Shown: positions 1 through 13,300 of the stretch, one piece after another
Layout: every line of letters starts with the position of its first letter
Numbering within the stretch: the stretch's first letter is position 1
Source: Mytilus trossulus
Taxonomy: Eukaryota; Mollusca; Bivalvia; Mytilida; Mytilidae
Length of the DNA: 64,000 nt
Direction: 5' to 3'
NCBI RefSeq assembly: GCF_036588685.1
Contig: NW_026963310.1
Location: forward strand, 1-64,000
Position numbers and translations under genes: made by a program
Notes under the pieces: model-generated
What the model saw: only the letters and a program-made list of their open reading frames with translations
The model's database searches: none
Told to the model about the DNA's origin: nothing

Positions 1-518
1 CAAGGACAAAAGAAATTACATTGTGTACATTCCATCTCTATAGATGTTGTCTGTTCAACGTCTCCACCTGAAAAGAAATAAAAAGACTGAGTTTCGTTAT
101 TATCAACCCGCGTCACGTGATGTCTCCTCAATCTGGCGCGCGCGCTGGACCTGAAATAAAATAAAAACTTTCCGAACTAAACATGAAACTTCCCCGGAAA
201 TAATATAGACCCCTTACAGAAACAAACAAACAGACAAACAAACACACACACACACATAACAATCATCATGTTTCAAAAGGGGGGGGGGCAAGACCGTTTA
301 CAATTGCTTTTTAGAAGCAATTTATTTAAATTGTAAAACGACAATTTTAACCATTCTGTTCCGTTTATATATAAAAAAAAATCCCTAGGACCCCCCCCCC
401 CCCTTTTTTTTTACCCCCACTTACAAATGAATGTGTTTGATCAAACCAATCAACGTGTTCAACCAATAAACCAACCAACCAAACAACCAACCAACCAATA
501 AATCAATCAATCAATCAG

Positions 519-1310
519 TGCATGTTTCCGTCTCATGTGTTTAATATGGAGTCCACGATCTCATTTGTTTCTTTCTCGCTTTTTTCAAGAAACACTATCA
601 AACGTGTTTAACCAACCAACCAACCAACGTGTTTAATCAACCCAATCAACATGTTTAGCCAACAACCAACCAACCAATCAACCAATCAGTGCATGTTTCC
701 GTCTCATGTGTTTAATATGGAGTCCACGATCTCATTTGTTTCTTTCTCGCTTGTTTCAAGAAACTCTTTCCAACGTGTTTAACCAACCAACCAACGTGTT
801 AATCAACCAATCAACATGTTTAGCCAACCAACCAACCAACCAATCAATCAATCAACCAATCAGTGCATGTTTCCGTCTCATGTGTTTAATATGAGTCCAC
901 GATCTCATTTGTTTCTTTCTCGCTTGTTTCAAGAAACACTATCAAACGTGTTTAACCAACCAACCAACCAACCAACCAACGTGTTTAATCAACCAATCAA
1001 CATGTTTAGCCACCAACCAACCAATCAATCAACCAATCGGTGCATGTTTCCGTCTCATGTGTTTAATATGGAGTCCACGATCTCATTAGTTTCTTTCTCG
1101 CTTATTTCGAGAAACACTATCTAACGTGTTAACCAACCAACCGACGTGTTTAATCAGCCAATCAACATGTTTAACCTAACCAACCAACCAATCAATCAAT
1201 CAATCAAAACATCAGTGCATGTTTCCGTCTCGTGTGTTCAATACGGGGTCCAAGATCTCAGTTTTTTTCCGGTTGCTTCAAGAGACCCTATCCCAAGTGT
1301 TTAAGTAATA
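519..1310. repeat. ~174 bp sub-repeat array, macrosatellite unit 1
   Basis: GTGCATGTTTCCGTCTC recurs at 519, 689, 863, 1040 and 1214 (spacing 170-177 bp). Each sub-unit ends in a variable CCAACCAACC/CAATCAATCAA stretch. No coding potential. Confidence 0.93.
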
Positions 1311-1645
1311 AACAACAAACCAACCACCAACCAACCAACCAACAACCAATCAATCAATATGTATGACCGTTTATTTATGACAGTTTCATTAAAACAATAT
1401 GGAAGAAAAGACCTATGATCAATTATTCAAGAAGAATTGAATTTCAATAATGTTCTTACATCTCTTCTGAAAAAAAAATCCACATCCTTCTTATCAGTTA
1501 TACTCTGAAACTACAAGTCTAATCGACCCCAAAATGTGCAGTCAGCAGGGCATACATGTACTAAAGGTTCATAAAACAACGAGGTGCAGATATCTCTCAG
1601 ACTTTTCCTAGAGAAAAAAAATGACAATGCCGTAAAAATTGCGTC

Positions 1646-1998
1646 CTACACTGCTACTTTTGCATAGGTACTTTTTCTGTACAAAAAATCTGTGGTACTG
1701 GAAAATTACTTTTAAAATATGGTACTTTTTTAGTACTTTAAATTTATTGTAATATTTAGGTACCTGTTTTTTACAGTACTTGATTTGTACCTAATATTGA
1801 GGTACACATTTAGTACTACACAATTAAAGTACAAATTGAGTACTTAAAATTGAAGTACAAATCAAGTACTGTAAAAAACAAGTACTTAAATATTACAATA
1901 AATTTAAAGTACTAAAAAAGTACTATATTTTAAAAGTAATTTTCCAGTACTACAGATTTTTGTACAGAAAAAGTACCTATGCAAAATTAGCAGTGCAG
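1646..1998. mobile_element. Foldback MITE, copy 1
   Basis: Nearly the whole ~353 bp is one inverted repeat. The left end CTACACTGCTACTTTTGC mirrors the right end GCAAAATTAGCAGTG, and the arms carry matching GTACTT/AAGTAC blocks up to the centre near 1820. No transposase frame. It looks like a non-autonomous foldback DNA element amplified as part of the macrosatellite. Confidence 0.85.
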
Positions 1999-2710
1999 GG
2001 CCGTAAATCTCAGTGAAATCCTAAAATAAAATGTTTGCTTCTAGATTTAAATACTTATCTGTGTTACAAACTGGTGCTGAAAAATGATCATTACAAGAAA
2101 ATAAGCATGCAACGCGTGTTTTAAAGTTACACCGGATCAATAAAATCCAAATCATGCACTGCTGGTGAACTGTGACCGAAATGTCAATTTCCTACAAGGA
2201 CAAAAGAAATTACATTGTGTACTTTCCATCTCTATAGATGTGTCTGTTCAACGTCTCCACCTGAAAAGAAATAAAAAGACTGAGTTTTCGTTATTATCAA
2301 CCCGCGTCACGTGATGTCTCCTCAATCTGGCGCGCGCGCTGGACCTGAAATAAATAAAAACTTTCCGAACTAAACATGAAACTTCCCCGGAATAATATAG
2401 ACCCCTTACAGAACAAACAAACAGACAAACCAAACACACACCACCACACATAACAATCAATCATGTTTCAAAAGGGGGGGGGGGGGGGCAAGACCGTTTA
2501 CAATTGCTTTTTAGAAGCAATTTATTTAAATTGTAAAACGACAATTTTAACCATTCTGTTCCGTTTATATATAAAAAAAAATCCCTAGGACCCCCCCCCC
2601 TTTTTTTTTACCCCCACTTACAAATGAATGTGTTTGATCAACCAATCAACGTGTTCAACAAAAACCAACCAACCAAACACCAACCAACCAATAAATCAAT
2701 CAATCAATCA

Positions 2711-3505
2711 GTGCATGTTTCCGTCTCATGTGTTTAATATGGAGTCCACGATCTCATTTGTTTCTTTCTCGCTTTTTTCAAGAAACACTATCAAACGTGT
2801 TTAACCAACCAACCAACCAACGTGTTTAATCAACCAATCAACATGTTTAGCCAACCAACCAACCAACCAATCAACCAATCAGTGCATGTTTCCGTCTCAT
2901 GTGTTTAATATGGAGTCCACGATCTCATTTGTTTCTTTCTCGCTTGTTTCAAGAAACACTTTCCAACGTGTTTAACCAACCAACCAACGTGTTTAATCAA
3001 CCAATCAACATGTTTAGCCAACCAACCAACCAACCAATCAATCAATCAACCAATCAGTGCATGTTTCCGTCTCATGTGTTTAATATGGAGTCCACGATCT
3101 CATTTGTTTCTTTCTCGCTTGTTTCAAGAAACACTATCAAACGTGTTTAACCAACCAACCAACCAACCAACCAACGTGTTTAATCAACCAATCAACATGT
3201 TTAGCCAACCAACCAACCAATCAATCAACCAATCGGTGCATGTTTCCGTCTCATGTGTTTAATATGGAGTCCACGATCTCATTAGTTTCTTTCTCGCTTA
3301 TTTCGAGAAACACTATCTAACGTGTTTAACCAACCAACCGACGTGTTTAATCAGCCAATCAACATGTTTAACCAACCAACCAACCAATCAATCAATCAAT
3401 CAAAACATCAGTGCATGTTTCCGTCTCGTGTGTTCAATACGGGGTCCAAGATCTCAGTTTTTTTCCGGTTGCTTCAAGAGACCCTATCCCAAGTGTTTAA
3501 GTAAT
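2711..3505. repeat. ~174 bp sub-repeat array, macrosatellite unit 2
   Basis: The same five sub-units as in unit 1, with GTGCATGTTTCC at 2711, 2882, 3057, 3236 and 3411. Confidence 0.93.
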
Positions 3506-3845
3506 AAACAAACAAACCAACCAACCAACCAACCAACCAACCAACCAATCAATCAATATGTATGACCGTTTATTTATGACAGTTTCATTAAAACAATATG
3601 GAAGAAAAGACCTATGATCAATTATTCAAGAAGAATTGAATTTCAATAATGTTCTTACATCTCTTCTGAAAAAAAAATCCACATCCTTCTTATCAGTTAT
3701 ACTCTGAAACTACAAGTCTAATCGACCCCAAAATGTGCAGTCAGCAGGGCATACATGTACTAAAGGTTCATAAAACAACGAGGTGCAGATATCTCTCAAG
3801 ACTTTTCCTAGAGAAAAAAAATGACAATGCCGTAAAAATTGCGTC

Positions 3846-4201
3846 CTACACTGCTACTTTTGCATAGGTACTTTTTCTGTACAAAAAATCTGTGGTACTG
3901 GAAAATTACTTTTAAAATATGGTACTTTTTTAGTACTTTAAATTTATTGTAATATTTAGGTACCTGTTTTTTACAGTACTTGATTTGTACCTAATATTTG
4001 AGGTACACATTTAGTACTACACAATTAAAGTACAAATTGAGTACTTAAAATTTGAAGTACAAATCAAGTACTGTAAAAAACAAGTACTTAAATATTACAA
4101 TAAATTTAAAGTACTAAAAAAGTACTATATTTTAAAAGTAATTTTCCAGTACTACAGATTTTTTGTACAGAAAAAGTACCTATGCAAAATTAGCAGTGCA
4201 G
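3846..4201. mobile_element. Foldback MITE, copy 2
   Basis: Second copy of the GTAC-rich foldback element, at the same place in the second macrosatellite unit and nearly identical to copies 1 and 3. Confidence 0.85.
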
Positions 4202-4916
4202 GGCCGTAAATCTCAGTGAAATCCTAAAATAAAATGTTTGCTTCTAGATTTAAATACTTATCTGTGTTACAAACTGGTGCTGAAAAATGATCATTACAAG
4301 AAAATAAGCATGCAACGCGTGTTTTAAAGTTACACCGGATCAATAAAATCCAAATCATGCACTGCTGGTGAACTGTGACCGAAATGTCAATTTCCTACAA
4401 GGACAAAAGAAATTACATTGTGTACATTCCATCTCTATAGATGTTGTCTGTTCAACGTCTCCACCTGAAAAGAAATAAAAAGACTGAGTTTTCGTTATTA
4501 TCAACCCGCGTCACGTGATGTCTCCTCAATCTGGCGCGCGCGCTGGACCTGAAATAAAATAAAAACTTTCCGAACTAAACATGAAACTTCCCCGGAATAA
4601 TATAGACCCCTTACAGAAACAAACAAACAGACAAACAAACACACACACACACATAACAATCAATCATGTTTCAAAAGGGGGGGGGGGCAAGACCGTTTAC
4701 AATTGCTTTTTAGAAGCAATTTATTTAAATTGTAAAACGACAATTTTAACCATTCTGTTCCGTTTATATATAAAAAAAAATCCCTAGGACCCCCCCCCCC
4801 CCCTTTTTTTTTACCCCCACTTACAAATGAATGTGTTTGATCAACCAATCAACGTGTTCAACCAATAAACCAACCAACCAAACAACCAACCAACCAATAA
4901 ATCAATCAATCAATCA

Positions 4917-5711
4917 GTGCATGTTTCCGTCTCATGTGTTTAATATGGAGTCCACGATCTCATTTGTTTCTTTCTCGCTTTTTTCAAGAAACACTATCAA
5001 ACGTGTTTAACCAACCAACCAACCAACGTGTTTAATCAACCAATCAACATGTTTAGCCAACCAACCAACCAACCAATCAACCAATCAGTGCATGTTTCCG
5101 TCTCATGTGTTTAATATGGAGTCCACGATCTCATTTGTTTCTTTCTCGCTTGTTTCAAGAAACACTTTCCAACGTGTTTAACCAACCAACCAACGTGTTT
5201 AATCAACCAATCAACATGTTTAGCCAACCAACCAACCAACCAATCAATCAATCAACCAATCAGTGCATGTTTCCGTCTCATGTGTTTAATATGGAGTCCA
5301 CGATCTCATTTGTTTCTTTCTCGCTTGTTTCAAGAAACACTATCAAACGTGTTTAACCAACCAACCAACCAACCAACCAACGTGTTTAATCAACCAATCA
5401 ACATGTTTAGCCAACCAACCAACCAATCAATCAACCAATCGGTGCATGTTTCCGTCTCATGTGTTTAATATGGAGTCCACGATCTCATTAGTTTCTTTCT
5501 CGCTTATTTCGAGAAACACTATCTAACGTGTTTAACCAACCAACCGACGTGTTTAATCAGCCAATCAACATGTTTAACCAACCAACCAACCAATCAATCA
5601 ATCAATCAAAACATCAGTGCATGTTTCCGTCTCGTGTGTTCAATACGGGGTCCAAGATCTCAGTTTTTTTCCGGTTGCTTCAAGAGACCCTATCCCAAGT
5701 GTTTAAGTAAT
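4917..5711. repeat. ~174 bp sub-repeat array, macrosatellite unit 3
   Basis: Five sub-units, with GTGCATGTTTCC at 4917, 5088, 5263, 5442 and 5617. The order of variants matches unit 2, so the ~2.2 kb unit was amplified as a block after the sub-repeats had diverged. Confidence 0.93.
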
Positions 5712-6051
5712 AAACAAACAAACCAACCAACCAACCAACCAACCAACCAACCAATCAATCAATATGTATGACCGTTTATTTATGACAGTTTCATTAAAAC
5801 AATATGGAAGAAAAGACCTATGATCAATTATTCAAGAAGAATTGAATTTCAATAATGTTCTTACATCTCTTCTGAAAAAAAAATCCACATCCTTCTTATC
5901 AGTTATACTCTGAAACTACAAGTCTAATCGACCCCAAAATGTGCAGTCAGCAGGGCATACATGTACTAAAGGTTCATAAAACAACGAGGTGCAGATATCT
6001 CTCAAGACTTTTCCTAGAGAAAAAAAATGACAATGCCGTAAAAATTGCGTC

Positions 6052-6407
6052 CTACACTGCTACTTTTGCATAGGTACTTTTTCTGTACAAAAAATCTGTG
6101 GTACTGGAAAATTACTTTTAAAATATGGTACTTTTTTAGTACTTTAAATTTATTGTAATATTTAGGTACCTGTTTTTTACAGTACTTGATTTGTACCTAA
6201 TATTTGAGGTACACATTTAGTACTACACAATTAAAGTACAAATTGAGTACTTAAAATTTGAAGTACAAATCAAGTACTGTAAAAAACAAGTACTTAAATA
6301 TTACAATAAATTTAAAGTACTAAAAAAGTACTATATTTTAAAAGTAATTTTCCAGTACTACAGATTTTTTGTACAGAAAAAGTACCTATGCAAAATTAGC
6401 AGTGTAG
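6052..6407. mobile_element. Foldback MITE, copy 3, at the array edge
   Basis: The right end reads AGCAGTGTAG, a perfect complement of the left CTACACTGCT. Copies 1 and 2 end in AGCAGTGCAG and continue into macrosatellite sequence, whereas this copy runs straight into an unrelated repeat. The array therefore ends at the element terminus. Confidence 0.85.
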
Positions 6408-6617
6408 TATAAAATTTATATTTCATTTCTTTGTCTGTCAAGAAACATAGCTCCTATGGCTAAAATAGAACATAGGAAAAAATGATTTTGTTTTGCTTTT
6501 GAAGAAAATAGGACAATTCAAAGAACATTTAAATAAATTGAAAAGCCAAAATAATCATTGATGAGAGATTTAACCAAAAAAGTTAAGGTGAGCGATTCAG
6601 GCTCTTGAGAGCCTCTT
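6408..6617 (+). repeat. 3' fragment of a Helitron-like repeat
   Basis: The segment ends in AAGGTGAGCGATTCAGGC followed by the hairpin GGCTCTTGAGAGCC and CTCTTG. The same ending closes the long element at 42100-43874. It also shares the short block GGCTAAAATAGAACATAGG with that element. Only the 3' part is present. Confidence 0.6.
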
Positions 6618-6920
6618 GTTTACTTTTCATCTCATTAAAATGATTAAAAGTAAAAATTAAAAGTAATTCATGTTAACTTGTTTTTTTTGCAAGATCATGA
6701 TTTATTGATTGATTAATTTTTGGTGTTTAATACCACTTTTGGCACTTTGGGCTATTTTGCTGCAACCAGATTTTATTTGTTGAAGGCTACACAACACTCA
6801 GCAGGGAAACTGGTAGTCCTAGTTAATTTTAAAAGATTTGAGTTAAAATGCCACTTGGTCACTGAAGACCTATTATATATAGAAACAAGATGAAAGAGTA
6901 TAGTTACCAATATATATCTA

Positions 6921-7089
6921 CTGTAAATTCAGAAATTATTGCAAAATATGCAACAGGGTGATAATTGCAAAAATTTTTAACTCACATTTTGAAATATCTC
7001 ATTAAACAGGATTTTTCTCAATATCACAAAAATTAAAACTACATTTTAGTCTTAATTTGACAAAATTAAAATAATTTCTGAATTTACAG
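6921..7089. mobile_element. 169 bp TA-flanked MITE
   Basis: Terminal inverted repeats CTGTAAATTCAGAAATTA / TAATTTCTGAATTTACAG flank an AT-rich core, with TA on each side, as expected for Tc1/mariner-type target duplications. It sits in the intron just before the protease exon. Confidence 0.8.
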
Positions 7090-7154
7090 TATTGACTTTT
7101 TCGAGGAAACAGTCAAGAATAACAGTATAATATTTTTTATATGTTGTTAAATAG

Positions 7155-7311
7155 GGAGACAGTGGCGGCCCTATGGTATGTCAAGATAATCAGAACAACT
7201 GGTACCTTAAAGGGATAGCGAGCTATGTAGCTAACTACTGTAACATGACAAATCGTCCAAACGTCTTCACTGATGTACAAACTTATCTGGGTTGGATAAA
7301 CAACAACACAA
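7155..7311 (+). CDS. Exon: peptidase S1 C-terminal segment
   Basis: The exon follows an intron ending TAAATAG and begins in phase 0 with [16 protein letters not shown], the catalytic-Ser loop of chymotrypsin-fold proteases. It then reads [13 protein letters not shown] and [16 protein letters not shown], matching the family's final strand and C-terminal helix. The segment GIASYV-NYC replaces the usual GI-S-G-GC specificity strand. It ends A|gtaag (phase 1). The His and Asp of the triad are not in the window. Confidence 0.88.
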
Positions 7312-10300
7312 GTAAGGAATTATTTATATGAATCTTAAATGGTCACATTTGTAGAATATTTATGCCCCAACTACACTACAATATTAGGGGGGCATTTTGT
7401 TTTCTGGTCTATGTGTCGGTTTGTATATTTATCTGTCTGTTCATCGGTCTGTCCCACTCTAGGTTAAAGTTTTTGGTTACAGTAGTTTTTGATGAAGTTG
7501 AAGTCCAATAAACTTAATATTTAGTACACATGTTCCTTATGATATGATATTTCTAATTTTAATTTCAAATTAGCGTTTTATCCCAATTTCACAGTCCACT
7601 GAACATAGAAAATTATAATGCCAGTGGGGCATCAGTGTACAATAGACACATTCTTGTTTCCTATGCTGCAAGAGGCAAAAATACCAGAAAGTCTGTTATC
7701 AAATAGCATAATCAATAGTTCAAACACATCAAAGGAATATAAAACAAATCTCATATTCCTGACCTGGTACAGGCAAATTGCTTATGTAGAAAATGTTTGA
7801 TACAAAGTGTAACAGATAAAATACCAGAACAGAATTTCCTGCTATTAAAATGAGTTGCCCTTTGCATCTATAAATATCTTTCTTAATACATTTTTAAGGA
7901 TATACTTAACCTCATGAATAAACAATAAAACTAGTGAAAGAAGATTTAAAGTTGTATATTTGGGTTAAAAGTTTAAATATCAGATTTCATTTTATTTTGA
8001 AATGATTAAAAAATAGTTTTGTAATATATTTTTCAGAGTGTATTTTCAAATGTAAAAATGGTAAATGTATTTATGATAGTGAGTTGCTATGCAACAGGGA
8101 GGATAACTGTGGAGACAATTCTGATGAGATAGACCAATGTGGTGAGTGATCTTTATTCTCTGCTGCGCTGCAATAGCTACATTATCATTGTTTTTATCGT
8201 TTAGTATGAAGGGCAATTTGTGTGAAGTTTTTCTTCAATGATGTCACAAGTTCTAATAGGCAAAATATATTCTTGATAGTAAAGTTATACATAAAAACAG
8301 CAATGAAATTTTAATATGCAGTTAAAGTTAAATTGCGTATTATTTTATGGTGTTAAAATAATAAGAAATATACTCTTTTTTTTATGCCCCCATTGCAAGA
8401 GAGGGGAGGGGCATTTAGTGTTTATTGTAACCTTCTCCTTCTGTATGTTTTTAAGAAGTATATGTCTATACATGCATTGGTTTCCTTTCTCTAAATTTAG
8501 TTTGCCTCAACCAATTGTTATGAAACTTATATATTCAATGCTTATTACAAAACACAGATCATCTTTGAATTTAGGTGGACTCACTTCTATCTGGGGCATT
8601 ATTAGGTCCTATGGACACATTCTTCATTGATTTAATAATTTATGAAATAAAATCTTATAATATTTATTATTGAAATTTTTTTAAAGTATTTTGTCTAATT
8701 TGTAGATGTTTCTGTGAGCTGTACATTTGACGACAAATTCATGTGTGGATATGGAATTGAAGGATTTCAACAACAAAGACAGATTTTAAATTCTCAGGAC
8801 CCAACAACTTTACCATCATTTGACCACACCTTTGGTCGCTATCCAGGTAGGAATTTTAGAACTATAGATACCAACATGCGGAAATAAGCATTTTAGTATC
8901 ACTTAAACACACATCCATAAAAAACAAATAACTTGTGTTTTATTTTATTTTTTTCACATACTCTAGCTACTTTAGGTTTATCATTAACATTGCCTGTGAC
9001 ATATTTTGATTTCAGAATAAAAAAAGTTGACTTGGTGCAGATATCACATGAAATATTTCAGTTAATGTTTCTTTTTTTCTGGATACTTATTTTACAAGTG
9101 AATCTTTGAAAATATTTAACTATGATGAAAGATGTGCTTAAAATATAATTTGGTTTTCAAATATATATTAAAAACCTATTGTTCCCAGCCAATGAGATAC
9201 AACCAGCTTCACTAAAATCCTCATTTCTTTCAGGTTATTATATGGCGGGAAAAACCCCATCATCTTCAGGAAGTGAGGGGAGACTAACCTCACCAAAGTT
9301 CACAATACAAGGTTCTACATGTATCAGATTTTTCTACAATCTGCGTGGAGACCTGAATGCTGGCTTGAAGGTACGAATGTACACCTTCTCAACATCAGGA
9401 GACAGGTTGCAAGGTCAACAGGTGTATGCTTCAGGAGAAGGTATATTTACTGACAAGTGGAGACTGGGATATATTGATCTGAGTATCGGCACATATGAGA
9501 TTGCGTTCATTGCCAATGACGGGATGCAAGTTGCTGTTGATGATGTATCTATGCTCAAAGGAATGTGTTCTCAATCAGGTAAAATTACACTGCAAAAGAT
9601 AAGTGCTCTTTTCACAAAAAATATTACGTCAAAAATTTATTTATATATGTTATTCTGAATTTTCCATGACTTGCAAGTATTTTTCTCATAACATTTTTTG
9701 TAAAATGATTTGCGAGCCCATAAATTACCCCTGACATAAAAAGAATTAAAATATTGCAATTGTTTCCTAGATTTTCATAAATGTAAATAGGCAGAGCTCA
9801 CAAAACAAGTTTTCTCTTAAACGAGTAGATCTTTATTGGAGGTTTTACTGTATATATATAAAAAATATCATTGACCTTTATTTTAGTGTGCCTTGCCAAT
9901 GAGTATAAATGTACATCAGAAGCTGGAAGTGATGCCTGTATAAACTTTAATTCCCTGTGTGATGTTGTCAAAGATTGCCATTCAGATGAACTTAACTGCA
10001 ATCGTAAGTATTCATTACCCATAATTCCCTGTGTGATGTTGTCAAAGATTACCCATAATTCCAATTAGATTATTTAAATACTAATTTTCCATAAAGTCAT
10101 TCTAAAGGAGTTTATAGATGTTTTATAAATGTATATGTACTGAATACTTGAGTAATCACTTACCGATAAATTTGCCAAAATCAAACATTTTCCACTTTGG
10201 TGAAATAACACAAAATATAACCTTGCCAATATGACATATTCCCAAGATAAAGCTATATATATATATATATATTGAGTGATTGTTTTTCAGATTCTGAGCG

Positions 10301-13300
10301 ACACTATAGTTGTGAGTTTGAGAACAGTGTCCTTTGTGATATCCAACAGGAGACCTTCGACAATGGAGAATGGCTAATCATTAACCAGACCTATACTAAA
10401 TCATTTGTATTATACAGTGAATCTTTCCCAGATCACACCACAGGAACAGACCAAGGTAAACAAACTTTTTGATAGATTGATTATTTTATTGGTGTTTAAT
10501 GCTACTTTCAGCAATACAGTTTCATTGGAGAAGGAAGTCAGTGATTACCACCAATCCTCTGTAAGAAAACTAACAAATCTATCTAATTAAGATTTGAGTT
10601 GGTTGCATCTGACACAATTGAAACAAAGCTTTTATGAGGGGAGATAGAAGGGGTCCTGATCCAGAAATCCTGTGCTTTAAAACATGAAATCCCGGGCTTA
10701 AAAATACGAAAGCCTGAGGTCCCGAAATCCAAAATAAATCCTGAAAGGGTCAATCCTGAAATCCCAAGCTTAAAAACACCTGATCCCGGAGTTCCAATAA
10801 AGGTCCTATCCCCCCTCTTTTATGTCCACAAGTTAACTTTATCGCAGAGAGGACCAGACCAAAAGTTAACAGTAAAACAAGACTGGTGACAGTATTAATA
10901 AATTGTATAATTATATAATATGAATTTCTGCTTTCAGGTTATATGTTGTTTTTAATGACAAACCTTTTGATGAGGTCAGAATTTCTGCTTTCAGGTTATA
11001 TGTTGTTTTTAATGACAAACCTTTTGATGAGGTCAGAATTTCTCCTTTCAGGTTATATGTTGTTTTTAATGACCAACCTTTGATGAGGTCAGAATTTCTC
11101 CTTTCAGGTTATATGTTATTTTTAATGACCAACCTTTTGATGAGGTCAGAATTTCTACTTTCAGGTTATATGTTGTTTTTAATGACAAACCTTTTGATGA
11201 GGTCAGAATTTGTTGCCATGTCATTAGATGTATCACTGCAAGACAAAGATTTCTGTTTGACCTTCTGGTATAGATCAAAGACAGAGGCCACTTTCAAGGT
11301 CAGTGTAATATTACTGTAAACAACTACTTTCAAGGTCAGTTTAATATTACTGTAAACAACTACTTTCAAGGTCAGTTTAATATTACTGTAAACAACTACT
11401 TTCAAGGTCAGTGTAATATTACTGTAAACAACTACTTTCAAGGTCAGTTTAATATTACTGTAAACAACTACTTTCAAGGTCAGTTTAATATTACTGTAAA
11501 CAACCTCTTTCAAGGTCAGTGTAATATTACTGTAAACAACTACTTTCAAGGTCAGTTTAATATTACTGTAAACAACCTCTTTCAAGGTCAGTGTAATATT
11601 ACTGTAAACAAATACTTTCAAGGTCAGTTTAATATTACTGTAAACAACTACTTTCAAGGTCAGTTTAATATTACTGTAAACAACCTCTTTCAAGGTCAGT
11701 TTAATATTACTGTAAACAACCTCTTTCAAGGTCAGTGTAATATTACTGTAAACAAATACTTTCAAGGTCAGTTTAATATTACTGTAAACAACTACTTTCA
11801 AGGTCAGTTTAATATTACTGTAAACAACTACTTTCAAGGTCAGTTTAATATTACTGTAAACAACCTCTTTCAAGGTCAGTGTAATATTACTGTAAACAAC
11901 TACTTTCAAGGTCAGTGTAATATTACTGTAAACAACCTCTTTCAAGGTCAGTGTAATATTACTGTAAACAACTACTTTCAAGGTCAGTGTAATATTACTG
12001 TAAACAACTACTTTCAAGGTCAGTGTAATATTACTGTAAACAACCACTTTCAAGGTCAGTTTAATATTACTGTAAACAACCTCTTTCAAGGTCAGTTTAA
12101 TATTACTGTAAACAACCACTTTCAAGGTCAGTTTAATATTACTGTAAACAACCACTTTCAAGGTCAGTTTAATATTACTGTAAACAACCACTTTCAAGGT
12201 CAGTTTAATATTACTGTAAACAACTACTTTCAAGGTCAGTTTAATATTACTGTAAACAACCACTTTCAAGGTCAGTTTAATATTACTGTAAACAACTACT
12301 TTCAAGGTCAGTGTAATATTACTGTAAACAACCACTTTCAAGGTCAGTGTAATATTACTGTAAACAACCACTTTCAAGGTCAGTGTAATATTACTGTAAA
12401 CAACTACTTTCAAGGTCAGTGTAATATTACTGTAAACAACTACTTTCAAGGTCAGTGTAATATTACTGTAAACAACTACTTTCAAGGTCAGTGTAATATT
12501 ACTGTAAACAACCACTTTCAAGGTCAGTGTAATATTACTGTAAACAACTACTTTCAAGGTCAGTGTAATATTACTGTAAACAACCACTTTCAAGGTCAGT
12601 TTAATATTACTGTAAACAACTACTTTCAAGGTCAGTGTAATATTACTGTAAACAACCTCTTTCAAGGTCAGTGTAATATTACTGTAAACAACCTCTTTCA
12701 AGGTCAGTTTAATATTACTGTAAACAACCACTTTCAAGGTCAGTGTAATATTACTGTAAACAACTACTTTCAAGGTCAGTTTAATATTACTGTAAACAAC
12801 CTCTTTCAAGGTCAGTGTAATATTACTGTAAACAACTACTTTCAAGGTCAGTTTAATATTACTGTAAACAACCACTTTCAAGGTCAGTTTAATATTACTG
12901 TAAACAACCTCTTTCAAGGTCAGTTTAATATTACTGTAAACAACCACTTTCAAGGTCAGTTTAATATTACTGTAAACAACCACTTTCCATTTTCACAGTC
13001 TTTCTTTTTTCCAAGTGACTTCATGACAAGTGATAGTCAAATTATTGTGCCGTGAAAACGGTGTAGCTTTCAACAATGAGCAAAATTAAAACAGTATATA
13101 TAATCATCTTATAAAGACCTTGAAATGACAAATTGAGAAAATAAACAACCTGGTTTATGAAAATATAATACTGATAATACTTAAATTATTGTGTGCATTT
13201 ATTATTGTGATTTTGTCAATTTGGACTCAAATGCAATTTTGATTTTTTTGATATGGAGAAAAATCCTGTTTAATTCGCATAAAAAAATTCAAAAATGTGA

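Larger units (their letters stand above)
1..6407. repeat. ~2.2 kb macrosatellite, three tandem units
   Basis: Three head-to-tail units start at 1, 2195 and 4398 with the same opening (CAAGGACAAAAGAAATTAC). Each carries, in order, a GC-rich patch with CGCGCGCG, homopolymeric G, C and T runs, five ~174 bp sub-repeats rich in CCAA/CAAT, and a ~355 bp foldback element. The third unit stops exactly at the right end of its foldback element, where sequence continues into an unrelated repeat. Units 2 and 3 are almost identical; unit 1 differs mostly by one-base indels. The array appears to sit in the intron upstream of the protease exon at 7155. All short reading frames in it are repeat artefacts. 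Confidence 0.95.

Noticed and set aside
481..1215. Telomere-like CCAACC/CAATCA repeats
   Set aside because: The expected metazoan telomere repeat is TTAGGG; these stretches are microsatellite parts of the sub-repeat.
706..5710. Repeated 60-100 residue frames (MCLIWSPRSHLFLSRLFQ...)
   Set aside because: They recur only because the 174 bp sub-repeat recurs; frames break at unit junctions and no domain is seen.
9179..9233. ATG start of a separate MAM gene ([12 protein letters not shown]...)
   Set aside because: These codons precede the CTTTCAG acceptor; the exon joins in phase to the MAM N-terminal exon at 8706-8846.
11166..12983. 605-codon open frame on the minus strand ([12 protein letters not shown] repeats)
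   Set aside because: It is the reverse strand of a 36 bp minisatellite; a period divisible by three with no reverse stop keeps it open by construction.
11291..12990. CRISPR-like regular array
   Set aside because: The 36 bp units are contiguous with no spacers, and the context is a eukaryotic intron.
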